Of a stretch of DNA of 64,000 bases, positions 56,601-64,000 are shown in pieces (within the stretch, counting starts at the first letter, position 1; each line of letters opens with the position of its first letter). Made by a program: the position numbers and the translations under genes. Below the pieces are notes generated by a model. The model ran no database searches, was not told where the DNA came from, and saw only the letters and a program-made list of their open reading frames with translations. The stretch comes from Bacteroidota bacterium (GTDB taxonomy: Bacteria > Bacteroidota > Bacteroidia > Chitinophagales > Chitinophagaceae), in contig CANKWR010000003.1 in assembly GCA_947487525.1 (NCBI GenBank), positions 1-64,000 of the forward strand. The letters are read 5' to 3'.

Positions 56601-57046
56601 ATGAGTATTAAAAGTTTCAAAAATTAGGGCGCACCTTGAAGGTACCGAATATATAGTTAGGTATTGATTTTGAATAGGTTAAGCAAAAACCGTACAATCG
56701 GAATGAATTTTATCTTTTTAATGACTAGGCTAAAGGCCATTAATACACTAATTTCCCACGTAATCAAATATAAAATAATTATATATAATTCAAAAGAGCT
56801 TATTTCAATCAAAAATTTGTATTTTAGCATTGCAATATAGATATATAAATAATACTAATATATATTGTTATTCCACGTAATAAAAAAAATAATGCTTTCA
56901 AAATACGTTTTCTGTTTAGCTAAGTTTTATTAATTGCTCATTCAACGGGTAATTTTTTGGCTGCAGCAGTTTATACATTTTAAATCATTTAATAAAATAG
57001 TTGAGCCTTTTGGCATATTGGTTTATTAAGCAAGCAATCAATAACC
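56601..57046. other. Gene-free AT-rich interval
   Basis: About 450 bases with no ORF of note on either strand. It contains the repeated word CCACGTAAT at 56756-56764 and 56873-56881, a small GGC-TAAAG-GCC hairpin near 56729, and leads into an orphan plus-strand terminator. The M28 peptidase promoter is further right. May hold a small RNA gene; no known RNA family was recognised. Confidence 0.5.
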
Positions 57047-57047
57047 G

Positions 57048-57072
57048 GGCCCCATTTTTATGGGGCCTTTTT
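57048..57072 (+). terminator. Orphan plus-strand terminator
   Basis: GGCCCCAT, loop, ATGGGGCC, then five T. No plus-strand gene lies within about 2.7 kb upstream (the nearest ends at 54270), and the M28 gene's probable promoter is downstream, so it presumably ends an unannotated transcript. Confidence 0.75.
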
Positions 57073-57137
57073 ATGTAGATTTCAAAAACACCATAACATT
57101 TAGTTGTATATTTAGAACAATTAATTCTTTAATATTT

Positions 57138-58487
57138 ATGAAAAATATTTTATTAGCAATTTTGCTTTTTGGTTTGGTGGATACAACATTTGCGCAAGTG
57201 ATTGTGAAGCGAGATCCTGAAATTGAATCCATGTTAAAGGAAGTGAGTGCGGACTCTTTAAAAGTGAATATGTATAAATTGGTTTCTTTTGGAACAAGGA
57301 ATACATTAAGTACACAATTAAGTGCCACCAGAGGTATTGGCGCTGCAAGAAATTGGATCCTAAGCAAGTTCAAGGAATATGCTAAAAATTCGAACGGAAG
57401 ACTCTCTGCATTCATTGATACAGTAAGGTATATGCCTGATGGTAAAAGAGTAGATAGACCCATTAATTTAGGCAATGTTGTTGCTACTTTAAAAGGGACA
57501 GATACAAATGATAAACGCATTTTTATCATAAGTGGACACATGGATAATATGAGAACAAAAGTGATGGATAGTGTTGGAGATGCACCGGGTGCAAATGATG
57601 ATGGAAGTGGAACGGTTGCAGTGATGGAATGTGCAAGGGTAATGAGTAAACATCAATTTCCCGCAACAATCATTTTTGTAACAGTAGCAGGGGAAGAGCA
57701 AGGTTTGATAGGGGCCTACTTTATGGCCAAAAAAGCGAAAAAAGAAAATTGGGCAATTGAAGCTGTTTTAAACAACGACATTATGGGCAGTAACAACAGT
57801 AACGAAACCAATATTATTGACAATACCAAGTTGCGTGTGTTTAGTGAGGGACTATCTGTTTCGGATACCGGTAAAGCAGCTATGCAGTTAAGGCAATTAG
57901 GTCTTGAAAATGACGGACGTTCAAGACAATTGGCAAGGTATATTAAGGAAGTTGCAGAACGCTATATTGATAATATGCAAATTGTAATGATTTACCGCAA
58001 TGACCGTTTTTTGAGAGGAGGTGATCATACTCCATTTGTAGAAAATGGCTATGCGGCAGTAAGATTTACAGAAATGAACGAAAACTATACGCGTCAACAC
58101 CAGGATGTTAGAACTGAAAATGGAATTGCTTATGGAGATTTACCTGAGCATATCGACTTTGAATATTTGAGAAAAAATAGTGGAGTAAATTTGGCAAACC
58201 TTGCCAATTTAGCAAAAGCGCCTTCGATACCAGAACTCGTAAAAATTGATGCAAGTAAATTAAGTAATTCAACTTACTTGTCTTGGAAGTCGCCAAAAAC
58301 AGGACGTGCAAAAGGGTATTATATTTTAATTAGAGAAACAACCAGTCCGGTTTGGCAAAAGAAAATATATACTGAACAACTGGACATAAAATTGCCTTAT
58401 AGTAAAGACAATTACTTTTTTGGAGTGCAAAGTGTGAATGAATTTGGCAATGAAAGTTTACCTGTGATTCCATCCGTTGGTAGGTAA
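57138..58487 (+). CDS. Secreted M28-family metallopeptidase
   Basis: 449 residues from ATG 57138, which starts a clear signal peptide (MKNILLAILLFGLVDTTFAQ); the track start at 57060 lies inside the terminator hairpin and is wrong. The zinc-binding pattern of M28 is present: SGHMDNMR, GANDDGSGTVAVMECARVM, VAGEEQGLIGAYFMAKKA and the NDIMGSN region, with a late HTPF histidine (GGDHTPFVENGYAAVRF). The C-terminal 100 residues form a beta-rich domain (STYLSWKSPKTGRAKGYYILIRE) resembling an FN3 fold. Substrate unknown; likely exported aminopeptidase activity. Confidence 0.92.
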   Translation: MKNILLAILLFGLVDTTFAQVIVKRDPEIESMLKEVSADSLKVNMYKLVSFGTRNTLSTQLSATRGIGAARNWILSKFKEYAKNSNGRLSAFIDTVRYMPDGKRVDRPINLGNVVATLKGTDTNDKRIFIISGHMDNMRTKVMDSVGDAPGANDDGSGTVAVMECARVMSKHQFPATIIFVTVAGEEQGLIGAYFMAKKAKKENWAIEAVLNNDIMGSNNSNETNIIDNTKLRVFSEGLSVSDTGKAAMQLRQLGLENDGRSRQLARYIKEVAERYIDNMQIVMIYRNDRFLRGGDHTPFVENGYAAVRFTEMNENYTRQHQDVRTENGIAYGDLPEHIDFEYLRKNSGVNLANLANLAKAPSIPELVKIDASKLSNSTYLSWKSPKTGRAKGYYILIRETTSPVWQKKIYTEQLDIKLPYSKDNYFFGVQSVNEFGNESLPVIPSVGR

Positions 58488-58727
58488 GTGGGCTTTATAT
58501 AAATAGCATATTTAGATATCTATTATGTGCTCAAGAATATACCAAAACTAGGATGGTTGCTTCTGATTTGATTGAATTTTTAGGAAAAACAGGGGTCTTG
58601 GACTAGTTATCCATCGTGGTGAATGTAAAACATTGAAAATCAGGCTATTTTAAATAGTGTCACTTTTAGAAAGTTTTTCCATAGTTTGATTTGTTTATTT
58701 GTAGGAATTACTATCTTTAATATCAAT

Positions 58728-59153
58728 ATGAAAACAATTAAGCTTTTATTAGTAGCCCTTCCTTTTATACTTTCTTCTTGTAGCAAAGGAGGTGGAACCC
58801 CAGCACCAAATCCACCAACGCCTCCAACTCCAACCGAAGCAAATATTACTTTTACGGTTGATAAGGATCCTGGAGCAGGAAGTATTTTAGGGGTCGTGGG
58901 TACTTCACAACCAATTGTTGTTAAAGTGACATCTGCTCTTCCGGCAGCAGGGGTAACTATAAATGTTCAAGTGACCAAGGATGCAGATAATTCTTCGGTA
59001 TTTTCAAATTCAAATTCTAGTGTAACTGTGGATAATAACGTAAACATTGCTGGATTAACGCCAGGTGTATTATGCACAGCCACGATTGTGGTCACTTCCA
59101 AGTCAACGATTACCAATACAAAATCTGCTTCTTTTAAGTTAGCGGCTAAGTAA
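58728..59153 (+). CDS. Small lipoprotein with proline-rich linker
   Basis: 141 residues from ATG 58728 (MKTIKLLLVALPFILSSCSKGG); the ORF-track start 42 bases earlier is not preceded by better signals. The lipobox LSSC is followed by a proline/threonine linker (GGTPAPNPPTPPTPTEA) and one beta-rich Ig-like domain (ITFTVDKDPGAGSILGVVGTSQPIVVKVTS...). No catalytic motifs. Presumably attached to the outer membrane, role unknown. Its 3' end overlaps the convergent gene by 15 bases. Confidence 0.8.
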   Translation: MKTIKLLLVALPFILSSCSKGGGTPAPNPPTPPTPTEANITFTVDKDPGAGSILGVVGTSQPIVVKVTSALPAAGVTINVQVTKDADNSSVFSNSNSSVTVDNNVNIAGLTPGVLCTATIVVTSKSTITNTKSASFKLAAK

Positions 59154-59963
59154 TTTATTTTTTGAGCCTGTCTGAATGGTATAACCCAAATTCAAAATGA
59201 ATTCTAATGTTCCAAAGCTTTGGCTTGCTTTACCTTCATACACATCAAGGCCATAGTAATAAGCATAATCCAATTTGCCTGCAAATTCAAGGTACAATCC
59301 TTTTTTATAGGTACTTCTTAGGGCATATTCAACACCTGTATTCCAGCCGCCAAGTTGAAATTTGGCATCATTTTTATCTCCAAACAAGGAATTCTCAACA
59401 TGTGGAATAACAGGGCCAACTCCAATTTTTGCTAAACCATCGATCGCAAAGTATTTATTTGAAATTTTTGTAAATCTATTTCTCTTTACAATATTGAATA
59501 ATAAAAAGTTGGCGCCATTGTTTAAATAATAATAGTTTCTTGACTTGCCAGTACCCGTTTTTGAAAAAACAAAACTAGAGTCAATGGGGCGGCCACCATA
59601 AGTGCCCAGAATACGCACGGTTTGATTGTCTTTAAATAATGCTTTAGTATGATCAAAGTTGATTTCAAAAGCTAAATCCTCATCGAAAAAATAGCCAATA
59701 CGATAATTATATTGAGGGATACTTAACTCCATTGTCAATAACGCCTGATCCCATCCCGGATTGTCCACCAATTTTGTGTTTTTAAATACAAAGTTGTTTC
59801 CTAAGTTTTGCTGACTAATACTTACGTCAGAATTGGTATACCATGCTTTGTTGTACCCCCAAGAAAAGTAAAATTCTCCTTTTCTTTTATCGTTTTGAGC
59901 AAATACATTTAGGGTGATTGTTAGCAATATGAATACATAGCTAATTTTGGCGATTTTTTTCAA
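59139..59963 (-). CDS. Outer-membrane beta-barrel protein (unknown function)
   Basis: 274 residues with a signal peptide (ISYVFILLTITLNVFAQ) and then alternating hydrophobic/aromatic strands (GEFYFSWGYNKAWYTNSDVSI, YNYRIGYFFDEDLAFEINFDHTKALF, LGTLEFILNLGYTIQTG) of a small barrel, about 10-12 strands. No OmpA or TonB domain. Such barrels are common in Bacteroidota and mostly uncharacterised. Convergent, slightly overlapping with the lipoprotein gene, and divergent from the oxidoreductase. Confidence 0.75.
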   Translation of the reverse strand: MKKIAKISYVFILLTITLNVFAQNDKRKGEFYFSWGYNKAWYTNSDVSISQQNLGNNFVFKNTKLVDNPGWDQALLTMELSIPQYNYRIGYFFDEDLAFEINFDHTKALFKDNQTVRILGTYGGRPIDSSFVFSKTGTGKSRNYYYLNNGANFLLFNIVKRNRFTKISNKYFAIDGLAKIGVGPVIPHVENSLFGDKNDAKFQLGGWNTGVEYALRSTYKKGLYLEFAGKLDYAYYYGLDVYEGKASQSFGTLEFILNLGYTIQTGSKNKLLSR

Positions 59964-60040
59964 TTTTGTTCCTTTTGGTAAAGGTACTATAATTTTAAAC
60001 TTTGACTTCCTAAAATCTCAATTTATACGTCTATTTTAGG

Positions 60041-60048
60041 TAATTTTG
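60041..60048 (+). promoter_or_regulatory. -7 promoter element of the FAD/Fe-S oxidoreductase
   Basis: TAATTTTG (TAnnTTTG), 18 bases before the ATG at 60067. Confidence 0.5.
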
Positions 60049-60066
60049 CCACTCGAATAATTCATC

Positions 60067-62991
60067 ATGAAACAGCATCTAAAACAACTATCAAAAATAC
60101 TTGAAGGAGCGTTGTTTTACGATAAAATGATGCGCACATTGTATGCTACCGATGCATCTAGTTACAGAGAGCTTCCATTGGCGGTAGCGATACCCAAAAC
60201 AAAAAATGATATCGCGGTATTAATTGATTTTGCAGCAAAACACAATACCTCTTTAATTCCAAGAACAGCAGGTACTTCTTTGGCTGGGCAAGTAGTAGGT
60301 AGTGGTATTGTTGTAGATGTTTCAAAGCATTTTAATAAAATTGTAGATTTCAATAAGGAGGAGCAATGGGTGCGTGTGCAGCCAGGCGTTATTAGGGATG
60401 AGTTAAATTTATTTTTAAAGCAACATGGTTTATTTTTTGGACCTGAAACATCTACGGCAAACAGGGCTATGATTGGCGGGATGGTCGGCAATAATTCCTG
60501 TGGATCAAATTCCGTTGTGTATCGAAGCACAAGAGAGCATTTATTAGAAGTAACTGCTTTTTTAAGTGATGGGTCAGAAGTGGTATTTAAAAGTTTGTCA
60601 ACCGATGACTTTCATGCCAAATGTGCACTCCCCACATTAGAAGGAAATATTTATAAATCGGTTCGAAACATCCTTGGCAACTATGACAATCAACTAGAAA
60701 TTAGGAAAGAATTCCCCAAAAAGTCAGTTGAACGAAGAAATACCGGGTATGCAATTGATTTATTAATTGAAGCCGATCCATTTACCGCAGGTGGGGAACC
60801 TTTTAATTTTTGTAGTTTAATTGCAGGTTCTGAAGGGACCCTTGCTTTTATAACAGAAATTAAATTAAATCTGGTTCCTGCCCCTGCTAAGGAAACAGGA
60901 TTGCTTTGTGTACATTTTAATACGATTGATGAAAGTTTGCATGCGAATTTAATTGGTTTAAAGTACAAGCCAAGTGCAAGTGAATTAATTGATCATTATA
61001 TTTTAGAATGTACCAAGGAAAATACAGCACAAAGTAAGAATCGATTTTTTGTACAAGGGGATCCGGGTGCGATATTGGTTATTGAATTTGTAAGAGAAAC
61101 CAGGGAGGAGATTTTGGCATTGACCAATGCAGTGGAAGCGGATATGCGTGCTGCTGGCTTAGGCTATCATTTTCCTGTTTTATTTGGGGAGGATACTAAA
61201 AAAATATGGACCCTGCGAAAGGCGGGTTTAGGTTTGCTGAGTAATTTGCCTGGCGACGAAAAAGCAGTGCCTGTGATAGAGGATACGGCGGTGGATGTAA
61301 ATGATTTACCAAGTTATATTCGAGATTTTAATGAGATATTAAAAAAGCATGGTTTGTATTCAGTGCATTATGCCCATGCTGGTTCAGGAGAAATTCATTT
61401 AAGGCCCATCATTAATTTAAAGACGAAAGAAGGGAATCAGTTGTTTAGGACCATTGCCGAAGAAGTAGCAACACTGGTTAAAAAATACAATGGATCTTTG
61501 AGTGGAGAGCATGGAGATGGAAGATTAAGAGGAGAGTTTATCAAACAAATGGTAGGAGAGAAGAATTATGCTTTACTTAAGCAGGTTAAAACCATTTGGG
61601 ATCCCAATCATATATTCAATCCCAATAAAATTGTGGATACCCCTTCCATGAATAGTATGTTGCGTTATGAGCCAGGACAGTTTACACCTGAGTTCAAAAC
61701 CATTTTTCGTTTTCACAAACAAGATATTTTACAACACGCTGAACAATGTAATGGATCGGGGGATTGCCGTAAAACACATTTGTCAGGAGGGACCATGTGT
61801 CCTTCTTATATGGCAACAAGAAACGAACAAGATACCACTAGGGCGCGTGCCAATATTTTAAGGGAGTTTTTAACGCATTCTGATCAACAAAACAGGTTTG
61901 ATCATAAGGAAATTTATGACGTAATGAGTTTGTGTTTAAGCTGCAAGGCTTGCAAAAGTGAATGTCCTTCCAATGTGGATATGGCCAAATTAAAGGCTGA
62001 ATTTTTGCAACATTATTATGATGCCAATGGCGTGCCGTTTAGGGCCAAGTTAATCGCCAATTTTACGGCAACTGCAAAACTTGGTTCATTGATGCCTTCC
62101 GTTTATAATTTTATAATGCGTAACGCAATAACAGGAACATTCATCAAAATGATTTCAGGTTTTGCAGTGAAAAGATCCATGCCTGCTTTGTCCAAACAAA
62201 CCCTTCATGCCTGGTATCGTAAAAATTATACAGCGCCATTCAATCCAATAAAAAAATTGTATTTATTCTGTGACGAGTTTACCAATTACAACGATGCGGA
62301 AATTGGGATAAAAGGGGTACAATTATTAACGACCCTTGGGTATGAAGTAATTATTCCAAAGCATATTGAAAGTGGGAGAACTTGGCTGTCCAAAGGACTG
62401 GTAAGAAAAGCCAAAGAAATTGCCAATACCAATATACAGTTATTGGGTAAACTCATTTCTGAGGCGTCTCCGATCATAGGTTTTGAACCATCTGCGATAT
62501 TGACATTCCGGGATGAGTATCCCGATTTAGCAACCGATGAAAATATGGCGGCAGCCAATTTATTGGCTAAAAATAGTTTTTTCATTGATGAATTCATTGC
62601 CAAAGAAATGACTTTGGGCAATATCACCAAAGCGCAGTTTACACAAGAGTCCAAAACAATATTGCTCCATGGGCATTGCCAACAAAAAGCAGTAGGGTCT
62701 TTGGCGGACTCCGTAAGCATATTGTCCTTTCCTGCCAATTTCAAGGTAGAAACCATCGCTTCGGGTTGCTGTGGAATGGCAGGTTCCTTTGGCTACGAAA
62801 AAGAGCATTATGAGGTTTCTATGAATATTGGCGAGTTGGTTTTATTCCCTAAAGTGAGGGAGAATATGCACCAATCCATCATTGCGGCGCCCGGTACAAG
62901 TTGTCGACATCAAATCAAGGACGGCACAGGGGCAAAGGCAGTTCATCCCCTGGAAGTATTGTATAATGCCTTGGTTACAAATAAATTGTAA
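60067..62991 (+). CDS. FAD-binding and Fe-S-binding oxidoreductase (D-lactate/glycolate dehydrogenase-like)
   Basis: 974-residue fusion. The N-terminal half is a GlcD/FAD_binding_4 flavoprotein (IPRTAGTSLAGQVVGSGIVVDVSKHF, MVGNNSCGSNSVVYRSTREHLLEVTAFLSDGS, SLSGEHGDGRLRGEFIKQMVG). The middle carries the ferredoxin motif CLSCKACKSECPSNVDMAKLK and a second cysteine-rich block (CNGSGDCRKTHLSGGTMCPSYM). The C terminus has a CCG-type domain (LHGHCQQKAVGSL, ASGCCGMAGSFGYEKEHYEVSM). This one-chain layout resembles Dld-II/YdiJ-type enzymes that oxidise 2-hydroxyacids and pass electrons toward quinones. The substrate cannot be fixed from sequence. Monocistronic. Confidence 0.9.
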   Translation: MKQHLKQLSKILEGALFYDKMMRTLYATDASSYRELPLAVAIPKTKNDIAVLIDFAAKHNTSLIPRTAGTSLAGQVVGSGIVVDVSKHFNKIVDFNKEEQWVRVQPGVIRDELNLFLKQHGLFFGPETSTANRAMIGGMVGNNSCGSNSVVYRSTREHLLEVTAFLSDGSEVVFKSLSTDDFHAKCALPTLEGNIYKSVRNILGNYDNQLEIRKEFPKKSVERRNTGYAIDLLIEADPFTAGGEPFNFCSLIAGSEGTLAFITEIKLNLVPAPAKETGLLCVHFNTIDESLHANLIGLKYKPSASELIDHYILECTKENTAQSKNRFFVQGDPGAILVIEFVRETREEILALTNAVEADMRAAGLGYHFPVLFGEDTKKIWTLRKAGLGLLSNLPGDEKAVPVIEDTAVDVNDLPSYIRDFNEILKKHGLYSVHYAHAGSGEIHLRPIINLKTKEGNQLFRTIAEEVATLVKKYNGSLSGEHGDGRLRGEFIKQMVGEKNYALLKQVKTIWDPNHIFNPNKIVDTPSMNSMLRYEPGQFTPEFKTIFRFHKQDILQHAEQCNGSGDCRKTHLSGGTMCPSYMATRNEQDTTRARANILREFLTHSDQQNRFDHKEIYDVMSLCLSCKACKSECPSNVDMAKLKAEFLQHYYDANGVPFRAKLIANFTATAKLGSLMPSVYNFIMRNAITGTFIKMISGFAVKRSMPALSKQTLHAWYRKNYTAPFNPIKKLYLFCDEFTNYNDAEIGIKGVQLLTTLGYEVIIPKHIESGRTWLSKGLVRKAKEIANTNIQLLGKLISEASPIIGFEPSAILTFRDEYPDLATDENMAAANLLAKNSFFIDEFIAKEMTLGNITKAQFTQESKTILLHGHCQQKAVGSLADSVSILSFPANFKVETIASGCCGMAGSFGYEKEHYEVSMNIGELVLFPKVRENMHQSIIAAPGTSCRHQIKDGTGAKAVHPLEVLYNALVTNKL

Positions 62992-63164
62992 AGTTATATT
63001 TTTTATATTAAATATATTTATATCTATAAATAATTTATATATAATATCTTATGATTATTATTTTGCTCCTTTTCATTTTTTTGATTAGTATTTTTTTGCA
63101 TTAAGGATTTGTTAACAGTTTTTTACTATTTTAGATATCTAATTAACAATAAAAACTAACAAAA

Positions 63165-63452
63165 ATGGAACAAAAACAAACATTGCCAAATGCAACCGCT
63201 GTATTAGTATTGGGAATCTGCTCAATCGTATTCTGTTGTGTATTTATAGGTCTAATCCTAGGAATTATTGGACTTTCTATGGGTTCTAAAGCAAAGAAAC
63301 TATATGCAACAAATCCAGATATCTATGATGGTTACGGTTCTTTAAATGCTGGTTACATTATGTCAATTATTGGTACAATTTTAGGAGGATTATACATCCT
63401 TTATTATATTGTAATTGGAGGAACTGTATTGGCGGTTTTAGGTAATATGTAA
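63165..63452 (+). CDS. Small 'CCC motif' membrane protein (DUF4190-like)
   Basis: 95-residue inner-membrane protein with two hydrophobic segments (ATAVLVLGICSIVFCCVFIGLILGIIGLSMG; GYIMSIIGTILGGLYILYYIVIGG) separated by a polar loop (KAKKLYATNPDIYDGYGSLNA). The cysteine pair FCCVF in the first segment matches the group called 'CCC motif membrane protein' in Bacteroidota, although only two adjacent cysteines are present. Function unknown. The DUF2752 gene follows closely, as often seen for these two families. Confidence 0.82.
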   Translation: MEQKQTLPNATAVLVLGICSIVFCCVFIGLILGIIGLSMGSKAKKLYATNPDIYDGYGSLNAGYIMSIIGTILGGLYILYYIVIGGTVLAVLGNM

Positions 63453-63473
63453 TTTATTACTAATGTAATACAA

Positions 63474-63779
63474 GTGTTGATTCCTAATAACCTTTTGTCC
63501 ATTCAATTTAAAATGTTGCCTTGTGCATCAAAATCCTTGTTCAATATTGATTGCCCTATTTGTGGTTTTCAGCGATCATTGATTTTTTTTATAAATGGAG
63601 AATTTAAAAACAGTTTCTTTCAGTATCCACCTTTAATTCCAGTTTGTATACTGATAGGCTTATTTATGATACATCTATTTTCAAAGCAATTGGTAACTAG
63701 GAAATTAATAGATTATAGTTCGGTAATAGTGTTATTGATCATATCTGTAAGCTATGTAACCAAATTGATCATTGCCTAG
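63474..63779 (+). CDS. DUF2752 membrane protein
   Basis: About 100 residues with the family core PCASKSLFNIDCPICGFQRSLIFFINGEFKNSF and two C-terminal hydrophobic segments (LIPVCILIGLFMIHLFS, YSSVIVLLIISVSYVTKLIIA). The CPxCGxQRS motif is the hallmark. Start uncertain: GTG 63474, adjacent TTG 63477, or ATG 63513 (MLPCASKSLF), which sits closest to the core. Function unknown. The 21-base gap after the CCC gene implies cotranscription. Confidence 0.85.
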   Translation: MLIPNNLLSIQFKMLPCASKSLFNIDCPICGFQRSLIFFINGEFKNSFFQYPPLIPVCILIGLFMIHLFSKQLVTRKLIDYSSVIVLLIISVSYVTKLIIA

Positions 63780-63804
63780 AAAACAGCTTGAACATATAAA
63801 ATTG

Positions 63805-63835
63805 AAAGAGCCACCTTTTAGGTGGCTCTTTTTTT
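63805..63835. terminator. Terminator between DUF2752 and DUF4197 genes
   Basis: AAAGAGCCACC, loop TTTTA, GGTGGCTCTTT with a longer T run on the plus strand. Lies between convergent genes. Confidence 0.85.
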
Positions 63836-63845
63836 GGTATGATTT

Positions 63846-64000
63846 TTATTTCTTGTTAAATACGCGTTTCAGTAAATCGGTGGTTCTAGCAATCGGATTG
63901 GCGCGAATGTCTTTTTCTTGAGCTGCTATTTCACTGTAAATGCCTTTCATTGATTTTTCGGTAACATAAGCTACTAAGTCAGGGTTCACTTTTTTATTCA
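63846..64000 (-). CDS. DUF4197 protein, 5' end outside the window
   Basis: Only the last 50 or so codons are present: NKKVNPDLVAYVTEKSMKGI...AAQEKDIRANPIARTTDLLKRVFNKK-stop. The pattern VNPDL..YVTEK...G.Y..IA..EK.IR.NP.AR.TDLLK.VF is typical of DUF4197, a family of exported helical proteins with no known function. It was too short for the ORF track. The start and any signal peptide lie to the right of the window. Confidence 0.88.
   Translation of the reverse strand, partial: NKKVNPDLVAYVTEKSMKGIYSEIAAQEKDIRANPIARTTDLLKRVFNKK

Noticed and set aside
57060-57137. 26-residue extension of the M28 peptidase
   Set aside because: Starts within the orphan terminator hairpin and precedes a clear signal peptide at 57138.
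1-64000. CRISPR arrays, insertion sequences, prophage, attachment sites
   Set aside because: No regularly spaced repeats, transposase-like or integrase-like ORFs, or tRNA-flanking duplications were seen; the single tRNA is intact and not duplicated.

Overview
The window looks like chromosomal DNA of a free-living member of the Bacteroidota, most likely the Chitinophagaceae (Sediminibacterium-like). This placement is inferred from gene content and promoter style, since no database search was possible. Supporting signs are AT-rich DNA, many genes preceded by the Bacteroidota -7 element TAnnTTTG, few recognisable Shine-Dalgarno sites, an UpxY-type NusG paralogue, a DUF2723 glycosyltransferase, a CarboxypepD_reg/outer-membrane barrel protein, DUF6702, a 'CCC motif' membrane protein and DUF4197. 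No phage, insertion sequence, CRISPR array or rRNA was seen. Almost all of it is core metabolism and housekeeping.

Layout. 0-5 kb: the end of hisIE, a TlpA-type thioredoxin, an ArsC/Spx-like protein, and a minus-strand operon of a membrane Fe-S protein, a CCG-domain protein and a conserved small protein. 5-10 kb: phosphosugar mutase, pcm and a large outer-membrane barrel protein. 10-21 kb: tRNA-His, an S41 protease with an UpxY-like antiterminator, mtaB, a DUF2723 glycosyltransferase, a cysteine desulfurase with glmM, and a PAP2 phosphatase. 21-29 kb: DUF6702, HupE and an M1 peptidase; rluD, lipB, a PLP deaminase-like enzyme and a nucleotidyltransferase. 29-31 kb: an ECF-type sigma factor next to a protein that fuses an anti-sigma-like region, a membrane segment and a periplasmic trypsin-like protease.

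31-41 kb is the aromatic amino acid block. A 27-residue leader peptide containing ten aromatic residues in a row, followed by mutually exclusive antiterminator and terminator hairpins, sits directly before pheA. After it come an aminotransferase, tyrA and a DEAD-box helicase. A terminator separates these from DAHP synthase/chorismate mutase, aroB, aroA and aroC. Together these genes carry out the first step, the DHQ synthase step and the last two steps to chorismate, then the branches to Phe and Tyr. The leader is the best candidate for an undescribed regulatory system in the window.

41-53 kb: DUF952, an OmpA-family protein with TSP3 repeats, then priA-murB, plsC, BFN nuclease-ispE, etfB-etfA, a TPR protein, a conserved hypothetical, an N-acetylglucosamine kinase-like gene and a second S41 protease. 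54-57 kb: a REC-CRP response regulator and a PAS histidine kinase split by a frameshift in an A8 tract, followed by about 0.5 kb without genes that ends in an orphan terminator. 57-64 kb: an M28 peptidase, a small lipoprotein, an outer-membrane barrel protein, a large FAD/Fe-S oxidoreductase, two small membrane proteins, and the end of a DUF4197 gene running off the window.
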